Source: Arthrobacter sp. ov118 (GTDB lineage Bacteria; Actinomycetota; Actinomycetes; Actinomycetales; Micrococcaceae). Taken from it: a stretch of DNA of 64,000 bases. The position numbers were made by a program, and so were the translations under genes. The stretch covers positions 33,713-97,712 of the forward strand of contig NZ_FPAY01000013.1 in assembly GCF_900116495.1 (NCBI RefSeq), read 5' to 3'. Each line of letters opens with the position of its first letter. Position 1 is the stretch's first letter. Below, piece after piece: positions 1 to 8,240 of this stretch. A model generated the notes under the pieces. That model was not told where the DNA came from, ran no database searches, and was given only the letters and a program-made list of their open reading frames with translations.

Positions 1-533
1 TCGACGTCGGTGTGTCCGTCTCCCGCGTCGGTGGCGCCGCCCAGGTCAAGTCCATGAAGAAGGTCTCCGGTACCTTGAAGCTGGAACTGGCCCAGTACCG
101 CGACATGCAGGCCTTCGCCATGTTTGCCTCGGACCTCGACGCAGCTTCGCGCCAGCAGCTGACCCGTGGTGCACGCCTGATGGAACTGCTCAAGCAGGGC
201 CAGTACTCGCCGTTCCCGGTCGAGAACCAGGTCGTCTCCATCTGGGCCGGTACCAACGGCTACCTCGACGACGTTCCGGTTGAAGACATCAACCGCTTCG
301 AGACCGAGTTCCTGGAGCACCTCAAGCACAAGTCCTCCATCCTGACGACGCTGGCCCAGACCAACGTCATGGACGACGACACCGCTGAAGCGCTGAAGAC
401 CTCGATCGTGGACTTCAAGAAGGGCTTCTTCGGCGAGGGGGACAACCTCCTGGTCGGTGCGGGCCATGAGGAGCACAACGCCATCGGCGAGGATCAGGTC
501 GACCAGGAAAAAATCGTCAAGCAGAAGCGCTAG
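1..533 (+). CDS. atpA: ATP synthase F1 alpha subunit, C-terminal part (cut by window start)
   Basis: The reading frame enters the window open (first full codon at base 3) and ends with TAG at 531-533, leaving about 176 residues, roughly the last third of a family protein of 510-550 residues. It starts inside the catalytic core with DVGVSVSRVGGAAQ, followed by the C-terminal helical bundle (SGTLKLELAQYRDMQAFA, GARLMELLKQ, SPFPVENQVVSIWAG), all classic F1-alpha sequence. Alpha subunits alternate with beta in the cytoplasmic hexamer of the H+-translocating ATP synthase and carry the non-catalytic nucleotide sites. The order atpA-atpG-atpD-atpC is the standard one. The Walker motif lies outside the window. 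Confidence 0.98.
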   Translation, partial: DVGVSVSRVGGAAQVKSMKKVSGTLKLELAQYRDMQAFAMFASDLDAASRQQLTRGARLMELLKQGQYSPFPVENQVVSIWAGTNGYLDDVPVEDINRFETEFLEHLKHKSSILTTLAQTNVMDDDTAEALKTSIVDFKKGFFGEGDNLLVGAGHEEHNAIGEDQVDQEKIVKQKR

Positions 534-548
534 TTTCGCTGGCAGGAA

Positions 549-576
549 CTGCCGGGACCCGCACGGGTTCCGGCAG
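549..576 (+). other. Intercistronic stem-loop between atpA and atpG
   Basis: Two 12-nt arms (549-560 and 565-576) pair with one mismatch around a 4-nt GCAC loop. No T-run follows, so it is unlikely to be a full terminator inside the operon. Stem-loops in atp operons can adjust mRNA stability or subunit stoichiometry; that role here is inference. Confidence 0.5.
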
Positions 577-609
577 TCCCGGCCATCGGGATCTTAGGAA
601 AGGATAAGT

Positions 610-1506
610 ATGGGAGCCCAGATCCGGGTCTACCGCCAGAAGATCAGCTCGACGACGTCGATGCGCAAGATCTTCAAGGCGATGGAACTGATCGCTACCT
701 CGCGCATCGGCAAGGCCCGCGCACGCGTAGCAGCTTCACTGCCTTACGCGAACGCGATCACGCGTGCCGTTTCTGCTGTCGCAAGCCAGAGCGAAGTCGA
801 CCACCCGCTGGTCACCGAGCCGGCCCAGATCCGCCGGGCCGCCGTCCTGGTGATCACCTCGGACCGTGGCCTCGCAGGGTCATATTCCGCGAGCGTCCTC
901 AAGCAGGCCGAAGGCCTTAACGAGCTGCTCCACGCGGAAGGCAAAGAAGTCAAGACATTCCTGGTCGGCCGCAAGGCGCAGGCGTACTTCGACTTCCGGA
1001 ACCGGCCGTACCACCGGGTGTGGACCGGCAATACGGATGCACCGGAGTTTGCGACCGCGAAGGAAGTCAGCGAAGCACTGCTGACCGACTTCGCAGCCGC
1101 CTACGAAGAAGAGGGCGGTGTCGACGAGATCCACGTCGTGTACACCCGCTTCAAGTCGATGGTGACCCAGGAGCCGACGGTCGTCCGTCTGCTGCCGCTC
1201 GAGGTTGTCGAAGAGACCGCCGCGTCCGAGTCGGACCTGCTGCCGCTCTACGAATTCGAGCCGGAAACGGAGCAGGTCCTCGATGCCCTGCTGCCGCGCT
1301 ACATCGAATCACGTATCTTCGCCGCCATGTTGCAGGCAGCAGCTTCCGAGCTCGCCGCCCGCCAGCGGGCGATGAAGTCCGCTGGCGACAACGCCACGGA
1401 ACTCATCAAGAAATACACGCGTCTGCGCAACACTGCCCGCCAGGCTGAAATTACGCAGGAGCTTTCCGAAATCGTGGCCGGTGCCGACGCCTTGAGCGCG
1501 TCCTAG
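610..1506 (+). CDS. atpG: ATP synthase F1 gamma subunit
   Basis: A 298-residue protein, normal for the family (about 290-310). It starts MGAQIRVYRQKI and continues KIFKAMELIATSRIGKAR, the conserved N-terminal coiled-coil of the rotor shaft. The C-terminal end (ESRIFAAMLQAAASELAARQ and MKSAGDNATELI) forms the second helix of the coiled-coil that turns inside the alpha/beta hexamer. The ATG at 610 is preceded by AGGAAAGG at a good ribosome-binding distance. It lies between atpA and atpD as in other actinobacterial atp operons and couples proton flow through Fo to catalysis in F1. Confidence 0.98.
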   Translation: MGAQIRVYRQKISSTTSMRKIFKAMELIATSRIGKARARVAASLPYANAITRAVSAVASQSEVDHPLVTEPAQIRRAAVLVITSDRGLAGSYSASVLKQAEGLNELLHAEGKEVKTFLVGRKAQAYFDFRNRPYHRVWTGNTDAPEFATAKEVSEALLTDFAAAYEEEGGVDEIHVVYTRFKSMVTQEPTVVRLLPLEVVEETAASESDLLPLYEFEPETEQVLDALLPRYIESRIFAAMLQAAASELAARQRAMKSAGDNATELIKKYTRLRNTARQAEITQELSEIVAGADALSAS

Positions 1507-1587
1507 CCAGCCCGACGCCGGATCCAGCTGTACCTGCACCAAGAGATAAACTTAACCCCACGCCATCTACTGAGTGAAGTGAGAGAG

Positions 1588-3042
1588 ATGACTGCCACTG
1601 CTACCGAACGCGTAGCCGCAACGACCGGTGCCACCGGCCGTATTGCACGCGTTATTGGCCCGGTTGTCGACGTCGAATTCCCGGCTGACGCAATCCCCTC
1701 GATTTACAACGCACTCACCACCGAGATCACTCTCAACGGTGAGACCCGCACCATCACGTTCGAGACTGCCCTGCACCTGGGCGACAACCTCATCCGTGCC
1801 ATCTCCCTCCAGGCCACCGACGGACTCGTCCGCGGTACCAATGTTGTGGACACCGGCGCCCCGATCTCCGTGCCCGTGGGCGACGGCGTCAAGGGCCACA
1901 TCTTCAATGTCCTCGGCAAGCCGCTGGACGTTGAAGAGTCCGAGATCCAGGCGGCCGACCACTGGCCGATCCACCGCAAGGCTCCCGCCTTCGCGACCCT
2001 GGAAGGCTCCACCGAGATGCTGGAGACCGGCATCAAGGTGATCGACCTCCTTACCCCCTACATCAAGGGTGGCAAGATCGGTCTGTTCGGTGGTGCCGGC
2101 GTCGGCAAGACCGTGCTGATCCAGGAAATGATCACCCGTGTTGCCCGCAACTTCGGTGGCACCTCGGTGTTCGCCGGTGTCGGCGAGCGTACCCGTGAAG
2201 GTAACGACCTCTGGGTCGAAATGGAAGAGGCAGGCGTCCTCAAGGACACCGCCCTTGTGTTCGGCCAGATGGATGAGCCGCCGGGAACGCGTCTGCGCGT
2301 GGCACTGTCTGCACTGACCATGGCGGAGTACTTCCGCGATGTGCAGAACCAGGACGTGCTGCTCTTCATCGACAACATCTTCCGCTTCACCCAGGCAGGC
2401 TCCGAGGTTTCTACCCTCCTCGGCCGCATGCCTTCGGCTGTGGGCTACCAGCCCAACCTGGCTGACGAGATGGGCCTCCTCCAGGAGCGCATCACATCCA
2501 CCAAGGGCCACTCCATCACCTCGATGCAGGCCATCTACGTTCCCGCAGATGACTACACCGACCCGGCTCCGGCCACGACCTTCGCACACCTCGACGCGAC
2601 CACGGAACTTTCCCGTGAAATCGCCTCCCGTGGTCTGTACCCGGCCGTTGACCCGCTGACGTCGACCTCCCGCATCCTGGATCCGCAGTACATCGGCCAC
2701 GACCACTACAACACGGCCGTCCGCGTCAAGCAGATCCTGCAGAAGAACAAGGAACTTCAGGACATCATCGCCATCCTCGGCGTTGACGAACTCTCTGAAG
2801 AAGACAAGATCGTCGTGTCGCGTGCACGCCGCATCCAGCAGTTCCTCTCGCAGAACACCTACACCGCCAAGCAGTTCACCGGCGTCGAAGGCTCCACCGT
2901 GTCCATCAAGGACACCGTTGAAGGCTTTACCGCGATCTGCGACGGTGACCTTGACCACGTTGCAGAGCAGGCGTTCTTCAACGTCGGCGGCCTGGACGAC
3001 GTCGAGCGCCAGTGGGCCAAGATCCAGGAACAGACCAAGTAA
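1588..3042 (+). CDS. atpD: ATP synthase F1 beta subunit (catalytic)
   Basis: A 484-residue protein from the ATG at 1588; a GTG three codons upstream (1579) is an alternative start. The P-loop GGAGVGKT is near residue 168, GERTREGNDLW follows, and the DELSEED regulatory loop is near residue 400 (VDELSEEDKIVVSRARRIQ). These residues make this the ATP-forming subunit of the F1 hexamer. The N-terminal GRIARVIGPVVDVEFP strand is the usual beta-barrel crown. It ends one base before the atpC start, so the two are translationally coupled. Length and motifs are fully typical. Confidence 0.99.
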   Translation: MTATATERVAATTGATGRIARVIGPVVDVEFPADAIPSIYNALTTEITLNGETRTITFETALHLGDNLIRAISLQATDGLVRGTNVVDTGAPISVPVGDGVKGHIFNVLGKPLDVEESEIQAADHWPIHRKAPAFATLEGSTEMLETGIKVIDLLTPYIKGGKIGLFGGAGVGKTVLIQEMITRVARNFGGTSVFAGVGERTREGNDLWVEMEEAGVLKDTALVFGQMDEPPGTRLRVALSALTMAEYFRDVQNQDVLLFIDNIFRFTQAGSEVSTLLGRMPSAVGYQPNLADEMGLLQERITSTKGHSITSMQAIYVPADDYTDPAPATTFAHLDATTELSREIASRGLYPAVDPLTSTSRILDPQYIGHDHYNTAVRVKQILQKNKELQDIIAILGVDELSEEDKIVVSRARRIQQFLSQNTYTAKQFTGVEGSTVSIKDTVEGFTAICDGDLDHVAEQAFFNVGGLDDVERQWAKIQEQTK

Positions 3043-3043
3043 T

Positions 3044-3328
3044 ATGGCTGAGCTTGAGGTTGAGATTGTCGCAGCGGATCACTTCGTGTGGTCCGGAGCG
3101 GCCAAGATGGTCAAGGCCCGCACCAGCGATGGTGAAATCGGAATCCTGCCCGGCCACTCGCCCCTGCTGGCGATTCTGGCCGAAGGTGAACTGGCCATCG
3201 AGCCGGTTTCCGGTGACCGGATCACTGTAGCTGTCGACGGCGGATTCTTCTCCGTCGACAACAACAGGGTGGTTATTGTTGCTGACAACGCCCAAATGGG
3301 CGAAGCGGCTACTGCGGGGATCCGCTAG
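3044..3328 (+). CDS. atpC: ATP synthase F1 epsilon subunit
   Basis: A 94-residue protein starting MAELEVEIVAAD at 3044, one base after the atpD stop. The N-terminal beta-sandwich is recognisable (GEIGILPGHSPLLAIL, FFSVDNNRVVIVAD). The protein ends at about residue 94, shorter than the 130-140 residues of E. coli epsilon because it lacks most of the C-terminal helical hairpin that inhibits ATP hydrolysis. Short epsilon subunits are usual in Arthrobacter-type actinobacteria. Epsilon sits on the gamma shaft and links F1 to the c-ring. Confidence 0.97.
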   Translation: MAELEVEIVAADHFVWSGAAKMVKARTSDGEIGILPGHSPLLAILAEGELAIEPVSGDRITVAVDGGFFSVDNNRVVIVADNAQMGEAATAGIR

Positions 3329-3338
3329 CACGACCTTG

Positions 3339-3770
3339 ATGAACGATATTGGTTTGCCGTTCATCGTCCTGGCAACTGCCTTTGCGTTGCTGGTCTTTGC
3401 ACTGTGCCTTGCGGGGGTGCGCCGCTTCAATCTGCGGCGCGCCCTCGGCACAGTGGACGCCTCCATTTGCACAGCTGGAAAGAGCTGGCAGATGGGGGTT
3501 TGTCGTTATCAGGACAACGACTTGGAGTGGTTCCGCGTGGTCTCACTCAGCGTGCGCCCCAAGCACACCTACCGGCGCAGCTCGCTGGAGCTGTTGGGCC
3601 GGCGCAAGCCCACCGAGTCCGAGCTCCTCAAGGTCCAGCCTGACGCTGTGATCGTGGAGCTCCGCTACGAGGGGCAGCAAGTCCTGCTCGCGATGAAATT
3701 CGACGCCTACGCAGGATTGTCGTCCTGGCTTGAGGCCGGACCCGTCATCGGCGTCGGCACCTGGCGCTAA
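3339..3770 (+). CDS. DUF2550 family membrane protein
   Basis: A 143-residue protein from ATG 3339, ten bases after atpC. An N-terminal transmembrane helix (residues about 5-25, PFIVLATAFALLVFALCLAG) is followed by a soluble domain with YQDNDLEWFRVVSLSVRP and RRSSLELLGRR, the pattern of DUF2550. The family is found directly downstream of atpC across Actinobacteria, so the gene is probably part of the atp transcript, but no biochemical function is established. An in-frame extension upstream overlaps atpC and is not needed. Confidence 0.9.
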   Translation: MNDIGLPFIVLATAFALLVFALCLAGVRRFNLRRALGTVDASICTAGKSWQMGVCRYQDNDLEWFRVVSLSVRPKHTYRRSSLELLGRRKPTESELLKVQPDAVIVELRYEGQQVLLAMKFDAYAGLSSWLEAGPVIGVGTWR

Positions 3771-3775
3771 CGCCG

Positions 3776-5149
3776 GTGGATCTCATCGACGACCTGCGCG
3801 TGGTCGACGGCCCCGTTGCGTGGGCCGCGTGGGCCGCCGGTGCCGCGGGCCTGGCCTACCTCCTGTGGCACACCGTCTTCCGGCGCGGCCGCCGGTGGCG
3901 TCCCCCCGGCCCGGCCTCAGTTACCCTCGCAGGGGTGGTCCTGCTCGCCGTGGCGCTCGTCGCGGCCCTGCACTGGTTCCTGATTTATGCGGTCTCTGTC
4001 TTCCCCTCGGAACTTCCCGCGGAGCCGTTGGCGTGGTCCGCAGCCGCCGTCGCGGCCTTGCTGTTGCTGCTCCTGCGCCTCGTTGGTCTCCGGAATAGTG
4101 TCAATCTTCGGAACGGCGTCGGACAGAACCGGACGAAAGCCTGGCGTTCACGCGCCGCCGCCACGGCCGCCTTCCTGGCCGTCCTGGCGCTTTGCGCCGT
4201 GCAGATCAACATCTACTTCGGCCTGAACCACACCGTCGGCGACCTGACCGGGGCCGCCGTGGCCCGGATCCCGACGCTCGACGCCGGCCTGGGGCGTGCG
4301 GCCGGCGCTCCGCGTGCCACAGGACTCGAACAGTGGCACGCACCCCGGGACCTTCCGGCGGGCGTCATGGGCAAGGCCGCGATCCCCGGCACAGTTTCCG
4401 GCTTCCAGAGCCGGGACGCCTACGTCTACCTTCCGCCGGCCTACCAGAGTTCCCCCAGGCCCGCCCTGCCTGTCCTCGTGCTGTTCTCCGGCCAGCCGGG
4501 CAGCCCCGCCGACTGGCTGACCGGCGGCGCGCTCCAGAGTCGTCTCGATAACTTTGCCGCACAGCATGCAGGGGTGGCGCCCGTGACGGTGGTGGTCGAT
4601 CCTAACGGCTCAGCCTCGGCGAACACGCTGTGCATGGACAGCCGGATTGCCCGGGCGGACACCTTCCTGGCCCGGGACGTGCCCGACTGGATCAACCGCA
4701 CGTTCGACGTCGACCCCGATCCCCGGAACTGGGCCGTGGGCGGCTTCTCCTTCGGCGGTACATGCGCCATGCAGATGGTTACGAGGCATCCCAACGTCTA
4801 CGGCGCCGCGCTGGCGTTCTCCAGCGAGAAAGAACCGGCCCTGGCCAAGGAGCGCGACAAGACCATCCAGGCCACCTTCGGCGCAGACGTGGCGGCCTTT
4901 GACCGGCTGACGCCGCTCTCCGTTCTGGCCAAAGACCGCTTCGACGGCCACGGCGTGTTCTTCGCCGCGGGGGAGCGTGATCCGGAATTCACCGGGTATA
5001 TGGACGTGCTGTCAGAGGCGGCACGAAAGGCCGGGTTCACTGTCGAAACGCACCGGATTGCCAACGTGGGGCACTCGTGGGAGACCGCGGCCAACGGCCT
5101 GCCCGGCGGCCTGGACTTCCTGGAGCGCCGCTGGGGGATGGCACCATGA
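3776..5149 (+). CDS. Membrane-anchored alpha/beta-hydrolase, esterase D / antigen 85-like
   Basis: A 457-residue protein (GTG start) with about four N-terminal transmembrane helices (residues roughly 12-35, 45-75, 82-105, 120-148) and a C-terminal PF00756-type esterase domain. The nucleophile elbow is GGFSFGGTCAMQM (GFSFG) near residue 325; the acid is probably in the GERDPEFTGY segment, and the histidine is in VGHSWETA near the C terminus. The catalytic domain should face outside. It overlaps the next gene, an aminoacyl-PG synthase, by four bases (ATGA), so the two are translationally coupled. In other bacteria aminoacyl-PG hydrolases are paired with aminoacyl-PG synthases, so deacylation of that lipid is a reasonable but unproven role; a surface or mycolyl-type esterase is the alternative. 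Confidence 0.85.
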   Translation: MDLIDDLRVVDGPVAWAAWAAGAAGLAYLLWHTVFRRGRRWRPPGPASVTLAGVVLLAVALVAALHWFLIYAVSVFPSELPAEPLAWSAAAVAALLLLLLRLVGLRNSVNLRNGVGQNRTKAWRSRAAATAAFLAVLALCAVQINIYFGLNHTVGDLTGAAVARIPTLDAGLGRAAGAPRATGLEQWHAPRDLPAGVMGKAAIPGTVSGFQSRDAYVYLPPAYQSSPRPALPVLVLFSGQPGSPADWLTGGALQSRLDNFAAQHAGVAPVTVVVDPNGSASANTLCMDSRIARADTFLARDVPDWINRTFDVDPDPRNWAVGGFSFGGTCAMQMVTRHPNVYGAALAFSSEKEPALAKERDKTIQATFGADVAAFDRLTPLSVLAKDRFDGHGVFFAAGERDPEFTGYMDVLSEAARKAGFTVETHRIANVGHSWETAANGLPGGLDFLERRWGMAP

Positions 5150-7788
5150 GCGTGGACACGAACACGCCGACGGCGGCGCGCCGGGGTCCCGAGGACGCAT
5201 CGTGGCTGGGGGTATGGCAGCAGGGCATGCGGCGGACGCTTGCACACTTCCGGGCCGTGCCCTTCACCCTGGCCGTCCTCGCGGCCTTCCTCGTGACCGG
5301 TGCCATCACGGGCAGCTTCCTCTCCGGGCCGCCGCAGGCCCTGCTGCCCCTCGCCTCCGTCAGCGCCCCGGGGCTGCGGGCAGGTCACTGGTGGTCCCTG
5401 TTCACCTCCATGTTCTTCGCGACCAATCTGCTGGCCTACCTGGCAGCGTCCCTAATGATCCTGCTGCTGCTGGGCCTTGCCGAGCGGCACCTGGGTACGC
5501 TGCGGACGGCTGTCTTCTACTTCGCGGGCCAGTTCGCGGCGGTAACGCTGTACCTGCTGGCCACGCAGACGGCGCGGTATCTCGGCGACGGCTGGCTCGG
5601 CCTCATGGTCAATGCCCGGCTGATCGGGCCGTACGCCGCCGTCCTCGCCGTTGCCCTGGCCGCCGGCGGGCTGCTGCCCACGCTGTGGCAGCGGCGCCTG
5701 CGGACCGGCGTCGTGTCCGCGTCACTGCTGCTGGTCCTCTACGTCGGGCATCCCGAGACGGTGGTGGGGCTCACCGGGGCCCTCGCCGGCCTAGCCACGG
5801 GCTGGTGGATCCAGGACGACCGGGGGACCCTGCACCGCCACCGCTCAACGGGACGCGAAACGCGCAACCTGCTGGCTCTCACGGTTGCCATCTTTGCGGT
5901 GGGACCGATCCTCACGGCGGCGGTCAGCAGCCCCACCGGGCCGTTGGCGTTGTTGCGCGACGTCGTGTTGAATCCGCTGCCCACGCTGAGCCAGCTGGAG
6001 CAAAACTGCGGCGGGACCGTCGACGTCAGTTGCCTGGAGGCCGGCCGGGCCGGTTTCGCGGGCCCACTGGGCCTTGCGCTGGCAGTCGTCCCGGTGGTCC
6101 TGCTGCTGATCTGCGCGGACGGCATGCGGCAGGGACGCCGGTTGGCCCTGCGGATCGCCATCGCCGTCCAGCTCGGCGTGACGGCCCTGGCCGCAGTGTA
6201 CCTGGCGCTGTTCGCCCGCATCCCGCACTACCCCAACCGGCCCCGGACGGCCGTCATGGGTTCGGGCTTTGTCCACGTGCTTCCGCTCGTGGCCGTGCCG
6301 CTGCTGCTGGTTCTGCTGCTGTGGTTCAACCGCCGGCAGTTCCGGGTGGAGACGGCGCCGCGGGCCCGGAAGATCCTGGGCCTGGTGGTCGGCGGTACCT
6401 GGCTGGCGCTCACCGGGGCCTATGCGGTGGCGTGGCTGGCCGCCGGCGGGATGGACCGTGACGGCGGAGTGCTGGGCCTGGCGGCCGAACTCGCCCGGCA
6501 GTACCTGCCGCTGCCCATTCCGGGCTCCTACGGCCGCCTCTTCCAGAACCGGAACGCCGTCGAGGCCAGTCTGTTCGCCTTTGCCGGCATCATCTTTTGG
6601 GGTGTTGCCCTGGCTGCCGTCTGGCTGGTCTTGCGGCGGCGGGTGCACGCCACCGGGCTGAACCGTACGGACGCCGGTTCCGGGGACCGCGATGCGGCCC
6701 GTGACCTGATCCGCCAGGGCGGCGACTCGCTGTCCTGGATGGCGCTCTGGGAACCCAACAAATACTGGTTCACGGCGGACCGGCGCGCCGGGGTCGCCTA
6801 TCAGCAGCACGGCAACGTGGCCTTGACGCTCGCCGGCCCGTTTGGACCCGCGGCCCTGCGTGAGGAAGCCGCGGCAGGGTTCATGCGCTACTGCGCCGAG
6901 CACGCCCTGATCCCGTGCTTTTACTCGTGCACCGCCGAACTCTGGCCGATGTTCCGGGCCAGGGGTTTCCGCCGCGTGGCTGTGGCCCAGGAAACCAGGC
7001 TCGCCGTGCGCCAACTCGAATTCAAGGGCAAGGAATGGCAAAACGTCCGCACGGCCCTGAACCGCGCGGCCAAGACCGGCGTCGGCGTCGTGTGGGGACG
7101 CTACAGCGAATTCCCGGCCGCGCTGCGCGCCCAGCTCATCGAGGTCTCCGAAGACTGGGCGGCGCAAAAGCAGGTGCCGGAAATGGGGTTCACGCTGGGC
7201 GGCATTGACGAGCTCGACGACGACGAAGTGCTGTGCTGCCTGGCCATGGACGCCTCGGGACGGGTGCAGGGCGTCACGAGCTGGCTGCCCGTGTATGAGG
7301 ACGGCCAGCTGGTCAGCTGGACCCTGGACTTCATGCGACGCCGCGGGGACGCCTTCCCTGGCGTCATGGAGTTCCTCATCGCTTCCGCCGTGCTCGAGCT
7401 CAAGCGCACGGTCGAGGTCATCTCCCTTTCCGGCTCGCCGCTGGCTAAGGAGGGCGCCGGGGACGACGCCGGGGACGGGGAAGCCGGTGGCGTGGCCGGG
7501 GACGGGGCGGCACGGGACAGCGCGGCCGGGGACGGCGCGGTAGCCGACGCCGGTCCGAACGGTCTGGCGGGAATCCTCGACGTGGTGGGCCGTGCCTTGG
7601 AACCCGTCTACGGCTTCCGCTCGCTGGCAACGTTCAAATCGCGCTTCAAACCCGACTACCGGACGCTCTACCTGTATTACCAGGATCCGCTGCAACTGCC
7701 CGCGATGGGCCGGGCCCTGAGCCGGGCGTATCTTCCCGGCCTGTCCGTCCGGCAGAGCGCGCGTCTGTTGCGAACGCTGGTGCGGTAG
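5146..7788 (+). CDS. Aminoacyl-phosphatidylglycerol synthase (DUF2156) with rhomboid-like membrane half
   Basis: An 880-residue protein starting MSVDTNTPTAARRG at 5146, overlapping the esterase by four bases. The first half has about twelve predicted membrane helices. The first six resemble a rhomboid: GHWWSLFTSMFFATN, then LIGPYAAVLAVALAAG where the catalytic serine of GxSG should be, then GHPETVVGLTGALAG. Tyrosine replaces the serine, so protease activity is not expected. The second half (residues about 515-865) is a typical LysPG-synthase catalytic domain: KGKEWQNVRTALNRA, GVMEFLIASAVLELK, LSLSGSPLA... and SRFKPDYRTLYLYYQ. It should transfer an amino acid from aminoacyl-tRNA to a membrane lipid, changing surface charge. 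The amino acid is not predictable. An unusual Gly/Asp/Ala-rich insertion lies at 7454-7557. Confidence 0.85.
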   Translation: MSVDTNTPTAARRGPEDASWLGVWQQGMRRTLAHFRAVPFTLAVLAAFLVTGAITGSFLSGPPQALLPLASVSAPGLRAGHWWSLFTSMFFATNLLAYLAASLMILLLLGLAERHLGTLRTAVFYFAGQFAAVTLYLLATQTARYLGDGWLGLMVNARLIGPYAAVLAVALAAGGLLPTLWQRRLRTGVVSASLLLVLYVGHPETVVGLTGALAGLATGWWIQDDRGTLHRHRSTGRETRNLLALTVAIFAVGPILTAAVSSPTGPLALLRDVVLNPLPTLSQLEQNCGGTVDVSCLEAGRAGFAGPLGLALAVVPVVLLLICADGMRQGRRLALRIAIAVQLGVTALAAVYLALFARIPHYPNRPRTAVMGSGFVHVLPLVAVPLLLVLLLWFNRRQFRVETAPRARKILGLVVGGTWLALTGAYAVAWLAAGGMDRDGGVLGLAAELARQYLPLPIPGSYGRLFQNRNAVEASLFAFAGIIFWGVALAAVWLVLRRRVHATGLNRTDAGSGDRDAARDLIRQGGDSLSWMALWEPNKYWFTADRRAGVAYQQHGNVALTLAGPFGPAALREEAAAGFMRYCAEHALIPCFYSCTAELWPMFRARGFRRVAVAQETRLAVRQLEFKGKEWQNVRTALNRAAKTGVGVVWGRYSEFPAALRAQLIEVSEDWAAQKQVPEMGFTLGGIDELDDDEVLCCLAMDASGRVQGVTSWLPVYEDGQLVSWTLDFMRRRGDAFPGVMEFLIASAVLELKRTVEVISLSGSPLAKEGAGDDAGDGEAGGVAGDGAARDSAAGDGAVADAGPNGLAGILDVVGRALEPVYGFRSLATFKSRFKPDYRTLYLYYQDPLQLPAMGRALSRAYLPGLSVRQSARLLRTLVR
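7454..7557 (+). repeat. GC-rich imperfect repeat inside the aaPG synthase gene
   Basis: Repeated GGGGACG/GCCGGGGACG units encode a low-complexity GAGDDAGDGEAGG-type segment. It interrupts the catalytic domain between the conserved LSGSPLA and the ALEPVYGFRSL motif, a position where homologues normally have a short loop. Confidence 0.6.
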
Positions 7789-7873
7789 GCAGGCAATGCA
7801 GTTGGGCCTCTGCGCCCGCGCTGCCGGACAATTCCGCAGAACAATGTGGCCCAACAATGCGGTTGCGCATAGA

Positions 7874-7918
7874 TGTAAACGCCCTGGACTGTAAACGCGC
7901 TGGACTGTAAACGCGCTG
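7874..7918. repeat. 16-bp tandem repeat, about 2.8 copies
   Basis: The unit TGTAAACGCGCTGGAC occurs at 7874-7889 (one mismatch) and 7890-7905, with a partial third copy from 7906. It lies in the gap between the synthase and cspA, just before the terminator. Confidence 0.8.
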
Positions 7919-7963
7919 TGGGACGGTAAAAGCAGCTGAGTGGGAAACCCCGTCCCGCAATGC

Positions 7964-8003
7964 AAAAAATGATCCCCGGCACAAATGCCGGGGATCATTT
8001 TTA
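7964..8003. terminator. Bidirectional intrinsic terminator between aaPG synthase and cspA
   Basis: A perfect stem pairs TGATCCCCGGC with GCCGGGGATCA around a short ACAAAT loop, flanked by an A-run on the left and a T-run on the right. It therefore works on both strands and serves the two convergent genes. Confidence 0.92.
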
Positions 8004-8036
8004 CCGGAAATGCACTTGGCAGTTCCTGGCGGGAGA

Positions 8037-8240
8037 CTAGACCAGCGTCACGCCGGTAGCCTGGGGGCCCTTGGCGCCCTGGCCGATCTCGAACTGAACG
8101 CGCTGGTTCTCATCGAGAGTCTTGAAGCCGCCGGTCTGGATCTCGGAGTAGTGAACGAAGACGTCACCGTCGGAGTCATCCGGGGTGATGAAGCCGAAGC
8201 CCTTTTCTGCGTTGAACCACTTCACGGTTCCCTGTGCCAT
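8037..8240 (-). CDS. cspA: Cold shock protein, CspA family
   Basis: A 67-residue single cold-shock domain starting MAQGTVKWFNAEKGFGFI. RNP1 (KGFGFI) and RNP2 (VFVHY) are intact, so it binds single-stranded RNA and DNA and can act as an RNA chaperone. It is preceded on its own strand by AGGAG at about 7 nt, and by a long leader with a strong hairpin (8269-8295). It ends near a bidirectional terminator shared with the convergent synthase gene. The protein alone does not show whether it is cold-induced or constitutive. Confidence 0.97.
   Translation of the reverse strand: MAQGTVKWFNAEKGFGFITPDDSDGDVFVHYSEIQTGGFKTLDENQRVQFEIGQGAKGPQATGVTLV

Noticed and set aside
1567..2958. Long minus-strand reading frame opposite atpD (463 codons)
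   Set aside because: It mirrors atpD codon by codon, as GC-rich third positions create long antisense frames, and shows no protein family.
5146..5850. Active rhomboid protease
   Set aside because: The serine of the GxSG motif is replaced by tyrosine, so catalysis is not expected.
5845..7998. 717-codon minus-strand frame opposite the aaPG synthase
   Set aside because: Composition-driven antisense shadow; His/Gly/Gln/Arg-rich translation without motifs, and it runs through the terminator.
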